Shown one piece after another: positions 1 through 8,569 of a stretch of 63,561 nt of DNA. This stretch comes from Streptomyces longisporoflavus (GTDB taxonomy: Bacteria; Actinomycetota; Actinomycetes; Streptomycetales; Streptomycetaceae). A model generated the notes under the pieces. That model was given only the letters and a program-made list of their open reading frames with translations. It was not told the DNA's origin and did not search any database. Position 1 is the first letter of the stretch; each line of letters starts with the position of its first letter. The position numbers were made by a program, and so were the translations under genes. The stretch lies in contig NZ_BMTR01000031.1 in assembly GCF_014649775.1 (NCBI RefSeq), positions 1 to 63,561 on the forward strand. Reading direction: 5' to 3'.

Positions 1-63
1 CGCGGCCCTGGACTGCATCCCGGGCATGAAGGGCCTCACCAGCCTCCGCGGCCTCGCCAAGGG
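1..63. repeat. left terminal inverted repeat, 63 bp
   Basis: Bases 1-63 are exactly the reverse complement of bases 63499-63561. Both lie in the 5' part of an RHS gene. Similarity continues inward at protein level but not at perfect DNA identity. Confidence 0.98.
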
Positions 64-3000
64 CATGAAGGGCCTCAAGGCCGGGATGAAGGGCCTGGCT
101 CTTGGAGCGAAGGGGCTGGGGAAGGGGGCGCGCGCGATGGCGCGCCCCATGAAGAAGCTGTTCACCTGCGGCGATCCGATCGACATGGCCACCGGCAACA
201 TGGTGATGTCCGAGACCGACGTGGACCTGCCCGGAGTTCTCCCTCTGGAGTTGGAGCGTCATCACCGCACCGGGCTGCGGTCCGGGCGCTGGTTCGGGCC
301 CAGTTGGGGCTCGACGCTGGACCAACGCCTCATTCTCGATCAGGGCGGAGCCCGTTTCACGACCGCCGACGGCATGGTCCTTCACTACCCCGTGCCGGCC
401 CCGGACGCCCCCGTACTCCCGGTGGAGGGGCCGCGCTGGCCTCTGGAGTGGGACGGCGTCCCGGGCAGCACCATGTCCGTGCACCAGCCCGAGTCCGGCC
501 TCACTCTCCGGTTCCGGTCCCTCCCCGACCGACCCGTCGCCGAACTCCCCCTCGCGTCCGTCACCGACCGCAACGGAAACGCGCTCCAACTGGAGTACGG
601 AGCGGACGGGGCCCCGCGAGAGCTGATCCATACCGGCGGCTACCGCATCGGACTGACCACGGATGACGGCAGGATCACGGCGCTCACCCTGCTCAACGCC
701 CCCGAACGCCCAGTCCTCCTGCGCTACGGCTACGACGCCGTCGGCAACCTGACCGAGATCTACAACTCCTCGGGCCTGCCCTTGAAGCTGAGCTACGACG
801 ACAGGCGCCGGATCACGGGCTGGGAGGACCGCAACGGCACGTGGTACCGCTACGAGTACGACACCGAAGACCGTTGCGTCCGCACCACCGGCACCGACGG
901 CATCCTCGACTACGCCTACACGTACGAGGCCGACGGCCGCAGGTCCCTTGCGACCAACTCCCTCGGGCACACCACGACGTACGAGTTCAACGACGCTTTC
1001 CAACTCATCGTCGAGACAGATCCCTTGGGCAACACCACCACCCGCACCTGGGACCGCTACGACAACCTCGAGTCCTTGACCGATGCCCTCGGCCGCACCA
1101 CGACATACGCCTACGACGAGGGCGGCAACATCGAGGAAGTCGTCCACCCGGACGGCAGTGGCGCCCGGTACGAGTACGACAGTTCCGGGGCGCTGATCAC
1201 AGCGACCGAGCAGGACGGCGCCCACTGGCGGTACGGGCACGACTCTCACGGGAACGTCGTCTCGGTCACCGACCCGGCCGGCGCCACCACCACGTACACG
1301 TACGACACCACCGGCGCCGTCGCGTCCGTCACCGACCCTCTCGGTGAGGTGAGCCGGGTCGAAAGCTCCCCGGCCGGCCTCGCCACGGCCGTCAGTACAC
1401 CGCTCGGCGCGATCACCCGATTCGAGCACGACGCGTTCGGCCGCATCAGCCGGGTCCACGAGCCGGATTCGGCGATCACCAAGGCCACGTGGACCATCGA
1501 AGGGCTCCCGGCCCGCCGTGAGTTCCCCGACGGCACCGCGGAAAGCTGGGTGTACGACGCCGAGGGCAACACATTGGCGCACACCGATGCGCAGGACGCC
1601 GTCACGCGGTTCGACATAGCCCCCTTCGACCGAAGTCGTGCCCGGACGACACAGGACGGCGCACGGATCGAGTTCACCTACGACACCGAGCTCAGGCCGG
1701 TGGCCGTGACGAACGCCGAAGGGCAGACCTGGACCTACGAGTACGACGCGACGGGCGCCGTCACCCGCGAGACCGACTTCAACGGCAGGACTGTTTCCTA
1801 CCGGCACGACGCCGTCGGTCACATCGTGGAGCGGACCAACGGCGCAGGCCAGAGCATCAGCTACGTCCGGGACCTCCTCGACCGTGTCGTGGAACAGCGC
1901 GATTCCGAGGGCAACGTCACCCGGTTCGAGTACGACCAGGGCGGAGCGATCGTCCGGGCCGCCAACCGGGACGCCGAGCTCACCTTCACGTACGACATCC
2001 ACGGCCGTGTGCTGTCCGAGAGCTGTAACGGACGTGTGCTGACCAACGCCTACGACACCGCGGGCCGTCGTGTGAGCCGACGGACGCCCGGCGGGGTCCT
2101 CAGCGAGTGGAGCTACAACTCCGAGCACCAGCCGGTCGAACTGCGAGGCTCCGGGCGCTCCGTCCGCTTCGGCTACGACCCGGCCGGAAACGAGACCCTC
2201 CGCGAGCTCCCGTCGGGCGCCGCGCTCGTCCACGGGTGGACCGCGGGCCACCGCATGACGAACCAGGCGGTGCGCGCTCCAGGAGCGAAGATCCCCGGTG
2301 TCGATCGCAGCTACTCCTACCGCGCCGACGGACTGCTCCGGTCCGTCACCGACGCCACATCGGGGACCTCGTCCTACCAGCTCGACGTGAACGGCAGGGT
2401 CACCGCGGTGACCGCCGCGGATCACCGGGAGACATACGCCTACGACAAGCTGGGCAATCTCGTGCACTCGGCTTCACCGGGCGGTGAAGCCGAGGACGTC
2501 CAGGGGCCGAGGACGTACTCCGGCACACTCGTGCGGACCGCGGGCCGGGCGCGCTATGAACACGACGGTCAGGGGCGCGTCGTGCGCCACACGCGCGCGC
2601 TTCTGTCCGGAGGGTCCCGCACCTGGCTCTTCGACTGGGATGCGGAAGACCGGCTGAGGGGTGTCACCACCCCGGACGGACGGCGCTGGCGCTACCGCTA
2701 TGACCCGCTCGGCAGGCGCATTGCGAAGGAGTTGCTCTCCGCGAGCGGCGAAACGGTGGTCGAGCGCACCGACTTCGTCTGGGACGGCACGCGTCTGGCC
2801 GAAGAGAGCCACACGGTTCCCGGCGATGGCCGAGGATGCCGTATCACCACCTGGGACTGGGAGCCGGGCGGCGACCGTCCGATCGCGCAGCGAAGCCGCT
2901 CCGGGGCCTTGCGGGACGCACGGTACCTGGCGGACGCGCGGGATCTGGCGGGCGAGCAGGACGGGGTGGACGAGCAGGACCGGGTGGACGAGCAGGACCG

Positions 3001-3694
3001 GGTGGACGAGCAGTTCTACTCCATCGTCACCGACCTCGTCGGCACTCCGACCGAACTCGTCGACGAGGATGGCACTGTCGCCTGGCGCTCACGGACCTCG
3101 CTGTGGGGGCTTCCCCTGCGGGACGCGCCTGAGGAAATCGGCTGTCCTCTCCGATTCCCCGGTCAGTATTACGATGCCGAAACCGGCCTCCACTACAACC
3201 ACCACCGCTATTACGACCCCAGCACCGCGCGCTATCACAGCCCGGACCCGCTCGGTCTCGATCCCGCCCCGAATCACCACAACTATGTGACCAACCCGTT
3301 CACCTGGATCGACCCACTGGGTCTCGCCCCGTCCTGCAAAGCCGTTATCCGGCACTACACGGACAAGGGCGGCTACCAGAAGATCATGAGCGGTGGGAGC
3401 AAGGAGGGGATCACCCTCAAGGTCCCCAAGAGTTCAAAGGGAAAGAACGCCTCCGCGGTCTATGTTTCGCCGATGAGCCCGGCCGATGTCGCCAAGAAGC
3501 CGGGCGGCTTCAAGTCCTACCTCGGCCTCACCAGGGAGAAGAGTGAGTACATGATCGAGTTCGAGGTCGAGAAGAAGCTGTTCTCGGGCCGTCTTCCGGG
3601 TACCCGCACCCACGTCTGGTTCTCCAACAAGGACGTCAACATCCCCCGTGACGCGATCAGATACCACGGACCTACCTCGGGCTGGAAGGCCTGA
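2..3694 (+). CDS. RHS/YD-repeat polymorphic toxin, 5' end missing (outside window)
   Basis: The reading frame is open from base 2, so the N-terminus lies outside; the ATG at 26 is internal. The first codons read AALDCIPG, followed by a Lys/Gly/Leu-rich stretch of about 40 residues. Counting from that Met: residues 48-57 carry the CGDPIDMATG motif that opens the DUF6531-type entry to RHS shells; dozens of YD repeats run from about 190 to 1000; the RHS core motif YDAETGLHYN lies near 1050; DPLGLAP near 1096 marks the end of the shell. The last 120 residues (HYTDKGGYQKIMSG, then AVYVSPMSP) resemble the HYD1-type ADP-ribosyltransferase toxin fold, a tentative call. Known RHS shells encapsulate and release a C-terminal toxin. 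The next gene, 34 bases on, is the likely immunity gene. Confidence 0.9.
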   Translation, partial: AALDCIPGMKGLTSLRGLAKGMKGLKAGMKGLALGAKGLGKGARAMARPMKKLFTCGDPIDMATGNMVMSETDVDLPGVLPLELERHHRTGLRSGRWFGPSWGSTLDQRLILDQGGARFTTADGMVLHYPVPAPDAPVLPVEGPRWPLEWDGVPGSTMSVHQPESGLTLRFRSLPDRPVAELPLASVTDRNGNALQLEYGADGAPRELIHTGGYRIGLTTDDGRITALTLLNAPERPVLLRYGYDAVGNLTEIYNSSGLPLKLSYDDRRRITGWEDRNGTWYRYEYDTEDRCVRTTGTDGILDYAYTYEADGRRSLATNSLGHTTTYEFNDAFQLIVETDPLGNTTTRTWDRYDNLESLTDALGRTTTYAYDEGGNIEEVVHPDGSGARYEYDSSGALITATEQDGAHWRYGHDSHGNVVSVTDPAGATTTYTYDTTGAVASVTDPLGEVSRVESSPAGLATAVSTPLGAITRFEHDAFGRISRVHEPDSAITKATWTIEGLPARREFPDGTAESWVYDAEGNTLAHTDAQDAVTRFDIAPFDRSRARTTQDGARIEFTYDTELRPVAVTNAEGQTWTYEYDATGAVTRETDFNGRTVSYRHDAVGHIVERTNGAGQSISYVRDLLDRVVEQRDSEGNVTRFEYDQGGAIVRAANRDAELTFTYDIHGRVLSESCNGRVLTNAYDTAGRRVSRRTPGGVLSEWSYNSEHQPVELRGSGRSVRFGYDPAGNETLRELPSGAALVHGWTAGHRMTNQAVRAPGAKIPGVDRSYSYRADGLLRSVTDATSGTSSYQLDVNGRVTAVTAADHRETYAYDKLGNLVHSASPGGEAEDVQGPRTYSGTLVRTAGRARYEHDGQGRVVRHTRALLSGGSRTWLFDWDAEDRLRGVTTPDGRRWRYRYDPLGRRIAKELLSASGETVVERTDFVWDGTRLAEESHTVPGDGRGCRITTWDWEPGGDRPIAQRSRSGALRDARYLADARDLAGEQDGVDEQDRVDEQDRVDEQFYSIVTDLVGTPTELVDEDGTVAWRSRTSLWGLPLRDAPEEIGCPLRFPGQYYDAETGLHYNHHRYYDPSTARYHSPDPLGLDPAPNHHNYVTNPFTWIDPLGLAPSCKAVIRHYTDKGGYQKIMSGGSKEGITLKVPKSSKGKNASAVYVSPMSPADVAKKPGGFKSYLGLTREKSEYMIEFEVEKKLFSGRLPGTRTHVWFSNKDVNIPRDAIRYHGPTSGWKA
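2952..3012 (+). repeat. 18-bp in-frame tandem repeat inside the RHS gene
   Basis: Three copies of an 18-base unit (acgagcaggaccgggtgg; the first copy has two mismatches) plus a partial fourth. It encodes repeated DEQDRV hexapeptides in the late RHS shell and keeps the frame, so copy number could vary without breaking the protein. The second RHS gene has no such run at the matching place. Confidence 0.85.
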
Positions 3695-3728
3695 TCGAAA
3701 CCGAAGCGGACCGCAAGGCAAGGAACTC

Positions 3729-4244
3729 ATGGAAATCACCGGACATTCGAGCGACTTCATCGTCGACACCAGTTTCACCACGGCGATGAAGCAGTTCGTC
3801 GCACGTCAGCACCGACACTGGCCCGGTCTTTTCCTGTACGGAGAACCGGTCGACGCGGAGTCCTCGGCGGACTGGAATCTCCCGGAAATCGATGAGGACG
3901 ACGAGTACTCCGGCATCGTCACCTTCTCGTCGGGCCAGAAGATGGAGGATTTCTGGGAGGAGAACGGATACGCCCTCGACAGCGACGACGAAGGCCCTTT
4001 CTCGGTCTTCTACCAACTCCATCCGCGATCGCTGCACGCCGACCGGGTGACAGGAGTACGGGGCGCAGACGCAGACCCCGAAGCCGTGGCCGCCGTCGAG
4101 GGCACGGGGCTGCTCCTGACCGAGTACTTCACCGTCAGCCTCGTCACCCCGGAAGACCCGGCGACCGATCCTTTCTCGGCGCGCGTCCTTCGTGACTTCG
4201 TCGAGTCGTTCGGGCCCGCCTCCCCAGCGGCGTCCCGTACCTGA
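3729..4244 (+). CDS. putative immunity protein for the upstream RHS toxin
   Basis: A 171-residue acidic, soluble protein without signal peptide. I chose the ATG at 3729 (MEITGHSSDF) because purine-rich sequence precedes it and the frame upstream of it runs into the RHS gene. It follows the toxin gene by 34 bases on the same strand, the standard place for a cognate immunity gene. I do not recognise the family. Visible features are an acidic centre (EIDEDDEY), aromatic residues and a long C-terminal half rich in small residues. The role is inferred from position only. The gene converges on the flavoprotein gene 18 bases away. Confidence 0.6.
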   Translation: MEITGHSSDFIVDTSFTTAMKQFVARQHRHWPGLFLYGEPVDAESSADWNLPEIDEDDEYSGIVTFSSGQKMEDFWEENGYALDSDDEGPFSVFYQLHPRSLHADRVTGVRGADADPEAVAAVEGTGLLLTEYFTVSLVTPEDPATDPFSARVLRDFVESFGPASPAASRT

Positions 4245-4262
4245 CCCGGGCAGGGGCCCGCC

Positions 4263-5465
4263 TCAGCCGTGCGCCCGCGCCAAATGCGCCGCCAACCGGG
4301 GCGAAGCGAACTCCGTGCCGCAGACGAAGCGCATCACCGGGCCGTACGACGCCGCCGCCGGGAGGCCCGTGAAGTACAAGCCCGGGATCGATGAGGCGTA
4401 GCCCGCGCCCAGTTTCGGGGTGCCTCGGCTCGTGGCGAGGCGGGCGCGGAGGGCCGGACCCAGGAAGTCCATCGCCGCGATGTCGACGCGGTAGCCCGTC
4501 GCCGCTATGACGTGGTCCGCGGAGAGTTCGCGCAGGCGTCCCCCCGGGGTCTCCAGACGCAGGACCGGGATGCCGTCCCGGACGTCCGCCGAGATGACAC
4601 GGCGGACCTCGCGCGTCTCGACCTTGCCCTCGTAGCGCTCGCGCAGCCACCACGCGCCCAGCGGGCCGAGGACGCGCCGGACGAGGTAGTGGCGGGCCTG
4701 CGGGGGCAGATAGCGGTACGGGTGGGGGTAGTAGCTGATGGCGTAGAGCGACCAGGCGCGGCCGAACGGCGAGACCGGGCGCAGCTTCGGCTGCTTCCAC
4801 GGGGGCGCTCCGAAGGCCACCGACCCCCTGCCGCGCGCCACCACCTTCACGGTCGCGCCCGCTTCGGCGGCGAGCGCGGCCGTCTCCAGGGCCGACTGCC
4901 CGGCGCCGACCACGATCAGCTCACGCCCCGCGAACCGCGACAGATCGCTGTGCTGCGAACTGTGCGACACGGGCCCGGAGGGGGACGGCCCGTCCGGCAC
5001 GGCCGCGGCAAGCGAGGGCGGCAGCTGCGCGAGGCCCGAGAGTCCGGTCGCGACGACGACCGCGCGGGCCGTGAACTGCTCGCCGGAGTCCAGCTTCAGG
5101 TCGAAGCCCGCCGTGCCCTTGCGGTCGACCGACACGACCCGCACCTGCTCCAGGTCGGGCACCAGCTTCTCCTTGAACCACTCCCCGTAGGCGATGAAGG
5201 TCTCGATCGGGATGATGTCCTCGTCGGTGACCAGCCGCCGTATCCCCGCCGCGTCGCAGTAGTCGGCGAGGTCGTGGCCGCGCTGCGGCGCGTCGATGTT
5301 CGAGGCCACCGGCGTCGATTTCAGGAGCATCCCGGCCGGCATGTGCGCCCGCCAGCTCACCATGGGGTCGCCGAAGACCCGCACCGGGATGCCGCGGGAC
5401 CGCAGATGGGCCGCGGTGGAAAGGCCGAACGGCCCCGCACCGATGACTGCTACTGGATGGATCAC
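4263..5465 (-). CDS. FAD/NAD(P)-dependent oxidoreductase, flavin monooxygenase-like
   Basis: 400 residues. The N-terminal Rossmann motif GAGPFGLSTAAHL binds FAD; a second one, VVGAGQSALETAAL in the middle, binds NAD(P)H; and AATGYRVD in the C-terminal half is the ATGY motif of N-hydroxylating and Baeyer-Villiger type flavin monooxygenases. The GTG start at 5465 is preceded by a good ribosome site (ggggaggga). It lies 117 bases downstream of an ATP-grasp gene on the same strand, so the two probably share a transcript. The substrate is unknown; N-hydroxylation of an amine or acid made by the ligase is a guess. Confidence 0.8.
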   Translation of the reverse strand: MIHPVAVIGAGPFGLSTAAHLRSRGIPVRVFGDPMVSWRAHMPAGMLLKSTPVASNIDAPQRGHDLADYCDAAGIRRLVTDEDIIPIETFIAYGEWFKEKLVPDLEQVRVVSVDRKGTAGFDLKLDSGEQFTARAVVVATGLSGLAQLPPSLAAAVPDGPSPSGPVSHSSQHSDLSRFAGRELIVVGAGQSALETAALAAEAGATVKVVARGRGSVAFGAPPWKQPKLRPVSPFGRAWSLYAISYYPHPYRYLPPQARHYLVRRVLGPLGAWWLRERYEGKVETREVRRVISADVRDGIPVLRLETPGGRLRELSADHVIAATGYRVDIAAMDFLGPALRARLATSRGTPKLGAGYASSIPGLYFTGLPAAASYGPVMRFVCGTEFASPRLAAHLARAHG

Positions 5466-5526
5466 GAAGTCCCTCCCCAGGACGTCACTTACCGCATGTG
5501 CCTACTTCGTGTGGTGCTGTTCTATC

Positions 5527-5601
5527 GCCGCTTCAACGCCCCGTGTCTTTCGCGGCTTCAACGCCTCGTCTCTTACGTGGCTTCAACGCCTCGTGCTGCC
5601 G
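5527..5601. repeat. three tandem copies of a 25-bp unit
   Basis: The core cttcaacgcc occurs at 5531, 5556 and 5581, exactly 25 bases apart, with partly conserved flanks. The array fills part of the gap between the ATP-grasp and flavoprotein genes and overlaps the last codons of the ATP-grasp gene. Function unknown; a processing or spacing element between the two genes is possible. Confidence 0.85.
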
Positions 5602-6839
5602 CGCCTCTGGGTCCGCCAGAGTTGGTACAGATGCTTCGCACCCGGCCGTACGAAGCGCGCGAGCATCGTGAAGAACGGCTTCAGGTCGTCCGCGGCGAGC
5701 CATGCCAGCTCCGTGCCGCTGGCGTGCGGGGGCGCGTGCGGGGTGGTGTAGCCGCTGCGGCGGTAGGCGAGGAGGGCGGGCAGGTCTATGTTCTCGACGA
5801 CATACCGGTGGCCGGCGCGCTGCTCCCCCTTGGGGACCGGGCGCCCTGTCAGGTGCAGGTGCATCGCGCGGACCACATCGATCCCGGATTCGTTCTCGAA
5901 GAGCCGGAACTGTGCGCCCATGCGGGGGTTGAAGTCGAGCAGCTTGTACTGACCGTCGCGGCGGTCATAACGCAGGTCGAGATCGATGACGCCGGTGAAG
6001 CCGATCTGCTTGATGAAACGCGCGGCGAGGTCCGCGAGTTCCGGATTGTCGACGACGTACGCATTCGCCGTCATCCCCGCGTGCGGCGGCCAGGAGCGCA
6101 CCTTGACGCCGGTGAACATCGCCCGCGGTGTCGAGTCCGCGTCGAAGTAGGCGTGCACGATCCAGTCCTCGGCCTGCTCCCGCGGCAGATACTCCTGGAG
6201 GATCACTCCGGGCCGCTCCCCCCAGTCACGGGCGAGGCCGAGCAGTCCCCCCGGGGTCTCGATACGCGTCGTCCCGTTCACCGCGGGCCGGGAGCGGCGC
6301 GTGAACGCCTCGCGGTTCTTGGCGACCACGGGGAAGAGGGCCGTCGCGGCGAACTCCTCGATGTCCCCGTAGCTCTCGGGGAAGAACGCCGCCGGCGAGG
6401 CGAGGCCGTGCTCCGTGCACAGCTCGTGCAGGCCCTGCTTGCTGGCGAGGCGTCGGGGTAACTTCGGCTCCACGCGCGGGAAGAGGAACCCGGCCGTGCT
6501 CAGCGGCTCCTGGTGCTCGGCGATGAGGACGGCCGCTTCCTCGTCGGTGGGGAGCAGGACCGTGGGTCTGCCGATCCGGCGCGCGAGGCGCAGCATCCCC
6601 TCGACGAGCCGCTCCGGCTCCTCCGCCCCGGTGGTCGGCCAGGGGAAGGCGCGGGTGAGATGGCGCGAGGCCGCGGCGGGCGTGTAACGGTCCTCCGTGA
6701 TCGCATACATGGGCACGCCGAGCCGTCCGAGGCTGCGGATCGCACCCACACCGCCGTGGTGCAGCGGGTAGTTGCCGAACTTCACGATCAGACCGGGCAC
6801 CTCACGGTCCACCGCGAAGGGCATGCTGTCGTTCGTCAT
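5583..6839 (-). CDS. ATP-grasp domain protein, carboxylate-amine ligase type
   Basis: 418 residues from the ATG at 6839 (MTNDSMPF), which has a strong GGGGGA ribosome site; the frame is open 57 codons further upstream but those look non-coding. The N-terminal part has a pre-ATP-grasp Rossmann-like region (GNYPLHHGGVGAIRSLGRLG). The central FPVVAKNREAF gives the ATP-binding Lys, and LLDFNPRMGAQFRLFE near the end is the Mg-binding Asp/Asn loop of ATP-grasp ligases. Such enzymes join a carboxylate to an amine through an acyl phosphate. It is divergent from fahA and precedes the flavoprotein gene. No substrate can be named. Confidence 0.8.
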   Translation of the reverse strand: MTNDSMPFAVDREVPGLIVKFGNYPLHHGGVGAIRSLGRLGVPMYAITEDRYTPAAASRHLTRAFPWPTTGAEEPERLVEGMLRLARRIGRPTVLLPTDEEAAVLIAEHQEPLSTAGFLFPRVEPKLPRRLASKQGLHELCTEHGLASPAAFFPESYGDIEEFAATALFPVVAKNREAFTRRSRPAVNGTTRIETPGGLLGLARDWGERPGVILQEYLPREQAEDWIVHAYFDADSTPRAMFTGVKVRSWPPHAGMTANAYVVDNPELADLAARFIKQIGFTGVIDLDLRYDRRDGQYKLLDFNPRMGAQFRLFENESGIDVVRAMHLHLTGRPVPKGEQRAGHRYVVENIDLPALLAYRRSGYTTPHAPPHASGTELAWLAADDLKPFFTMLARFVRPGAKHLYQLWRTQRRGSTRR

Positions 6840-7036
6840 GGCCACGGGTCCCCCCACGTGTCCCGCCGTATGACCCGGACCCACCCCACCCCGTCCGCGC
6901 CCCCAAAGGACGCTAAGCCGGAATTGACCATTCCAGCAAGGTTTATCCGGACATTGCGAACTCTTTAGACACTGCCCCCGGCCAGGGTTCCCACGTAACG
7001 TGTGGCACACCCATATGGAAAGCGAGGCAGGTACGC

Positions 7037-8362
7037 ATGTCCGAGCACACCCCGCTCGACCCGGCCGGAAGCGACCCTTCCGTCCGCTCCGCGAGTGACC
7101 CCTTCACTCTCGCGGAGGGCGACCCCTTCGGTCCGCACAACCTCCCGTACGGCGTGTTCTCCCTCATCGGAGGCGCGACCGGGGAGCGCCGCGTCGGCGT
7201 ACGGCTCGGTGATCACGTCCTGGACGCGGGCGCCGCTGCCGCCGCACTCGGCTCGCCCTACGTCTCGCTGCTCGCGGGCCCCACGCTCAACCCGCTGCTC
7301 GCCGCGGGCCGCACGGCGTGGTCCGACGTGCGCCGCGCGCTCACCGCGTGGGTGACGATCCCGGCGCACCGCGAGGTCGTACGCCCCCTGCTCCACTCCC
7401 TGTCCGACGTGACGCTGCACCTCCCCTTCGAGGTCGCGGACTACGTGGACTTCTACGCCTCCGAGCACCACGCGACCCATCTGGGGCAGATCTTCCGACC
7501 GGATTCGCCGACTCCGCTGACCCCCAACTGGAAGCACCTGCCCATCGGTTACCACGGCCGCTCGGGCACCGTCGTGGTCTCCGGCACCGAGGTGGTGCGT
7601 CCTACGGGCCAGCGCAAGGCCCCCGCGGACACGGCGCCGGTCTTCGGGCCCTCCGTCCGCCTGGACATCGAGGCGGAGGTCGGCTTCGTCGTGGGCGCGC
7701 CCTCCGAGCTGGGCACGCCGGTGCCGCTCGCGGACTTCCGGGAGCACGTCTTCGGCCTGACCCTCCTCAACGACTGGTCGGCGCGCGACATCCAGGCCTG
7801 GGAGTACGTCCCGCTCGGACCGTTCCTCGGAAAGTCCTTCTGCACCTCGGTCTCGGCCTGGATCACCCCCCTCGAAGCCCTGGACGCGGCGCGGGTCGCC
7901 CCGCCCGCGCGCACGCATGAACTCCTCCCCTACCTGGACGACTCGGCGGAGTCGGTCGCCGACGAGCCGGGCGGCTACGACCTGCGCATCACCGTGACGC
8001 TGAACGGCCAGGTCATCTCCGAGCCGCCCTTCTCCACCGTGTACTGGACGGCCGCCCAGCAGCTCGCCCACATGACGGCGAACGGCGCGTCCCTGCGCAC
8101 CGGGGATCTGTACGGCTCGGGCACGGTGAGCGGTCCCGAGAAGGGGCAGTACGGCTCCCTGATCGAGATGACCTGGAACGGCCGCGACGCTCTTGTCCTC
8201 CCGGACGGGAAGCGGACGTTCCTCGAGGACGGGGACGAGGTGACCCTCTCGGCGTGGGCCCCGGGGCCGGATGGCACCCGGGTGGGGCTTGGAGAGGTCA
8301 CTGGCCGGGTGGTTTCGGCTGGCGGCGGCGCCTTGGCTGGCGGGGGCGCCTCGGGCCGTTGA
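7037..8362 (+). CDS. fahA: fumarylacetoacetase
   Basis: 441 residues, close to the usual length for the family. It hydrolyses fumarylacetoacetate to fumarate and acetoacetate, the last step of tyrosine/phenylalanine breakdown through homogentisate. The family signature is complete: DFYASEHHATHLG (metal-binding Asp138 and the catalytic His near 145), HYGRSG-type loop near 172-176 (YHGRSGTVV), IEAEVGFV (Glu212 and Glu214) and NDWSARDIQAWEY (Asp246). Residues 1-30 are a non-conserved leader. The ATG at 7037 follows a purine-rich stretch. It stands alone on the plus strand, divergent from the ATP-grasp gene. Confidence 0.95.
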   Translation: MSEHTPLDPAGSDPSVRSASDPFTLAEGDPFGPHNLPYGVFSLIGGATGERRVGVRLGDHVLDAGAAAAALGSPYVSLLAGPTLNPLLAAGRTAWSDVRRALTAWVTIPAHREVVRPLLHSLSDVTLHLPFEVADYVDFYASEHHATHLGQIFRPDSPTPLTPNWKHLPIGYHGRSGTVVVSGTEVVRPTGQRKAPADTAPVFGPSVRLDIEAEVGFVVGAPSELGTPVPLADFREHVFGLTLLNDWSARDIQAWEYVPLGPFLGKSFCTSVSAWITPLEALDAARVAPPARTHELLPYLDDSAESVADEPGGYDLRITVTLNGQVISEPPFSTVYWTAAQQLAHMTANGASLRTGDLYGSGTVSGPEKGQYGSLIEMTWNGRDALVLPDGKRTFLEDGDEVTLSAWAPGPDGTRVGLGEVTGRVVSAGGGALAGGGASGR

Positions 8363-8433
8363 GGTCGTGGGCCGGGGGTGCGGCCACCCCCGGCCCCCCG
8401 CCGCCGCCGTTGCCCGGCTGTCGCGCCATCGTG

Positions 8434-8569
8434 GCTGGTCGCGCAGTTCCCCGCGCCCCTAGGGGGCTGCGCCCCAGGGGCAGCCCCCTGCCTAACCCGG
8501 CTGCCGCTCCGTCGTGGCTGAGCGCGCAGTTCCCCGCGCCCCTGCGGGGCGTCTCTTACTCGGGGCCGC
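8434..8569. repeat. intergenic elements of the 'cagttccccgcgcccct' type, with hairpins, between convergent fahA and recQ
   Basis: Two copies of cgcgcagttccccgcgcccct lie at 8440-8460 and 8523-8543, each followed by a GC hairpin. The same family recurs at about 35081-35102 and 35190-35211. I recall this as a common dispersed element in Streptomyces intergenic DNA. The hairpins probably serve as terminators. Confidence 0.7.
8461..8489. terminator. hairpin terminator between fahA and recQ
   Basis: Perfect 10-bp inverted repeat: agggggctgc at 8461-8470 and gcagccccct at 8480-8489, with a 9-base loop. There is no T tract, as is usual in Streptomyces. It could stop transcripts from both converging genes. 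Confidence 0.6.
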
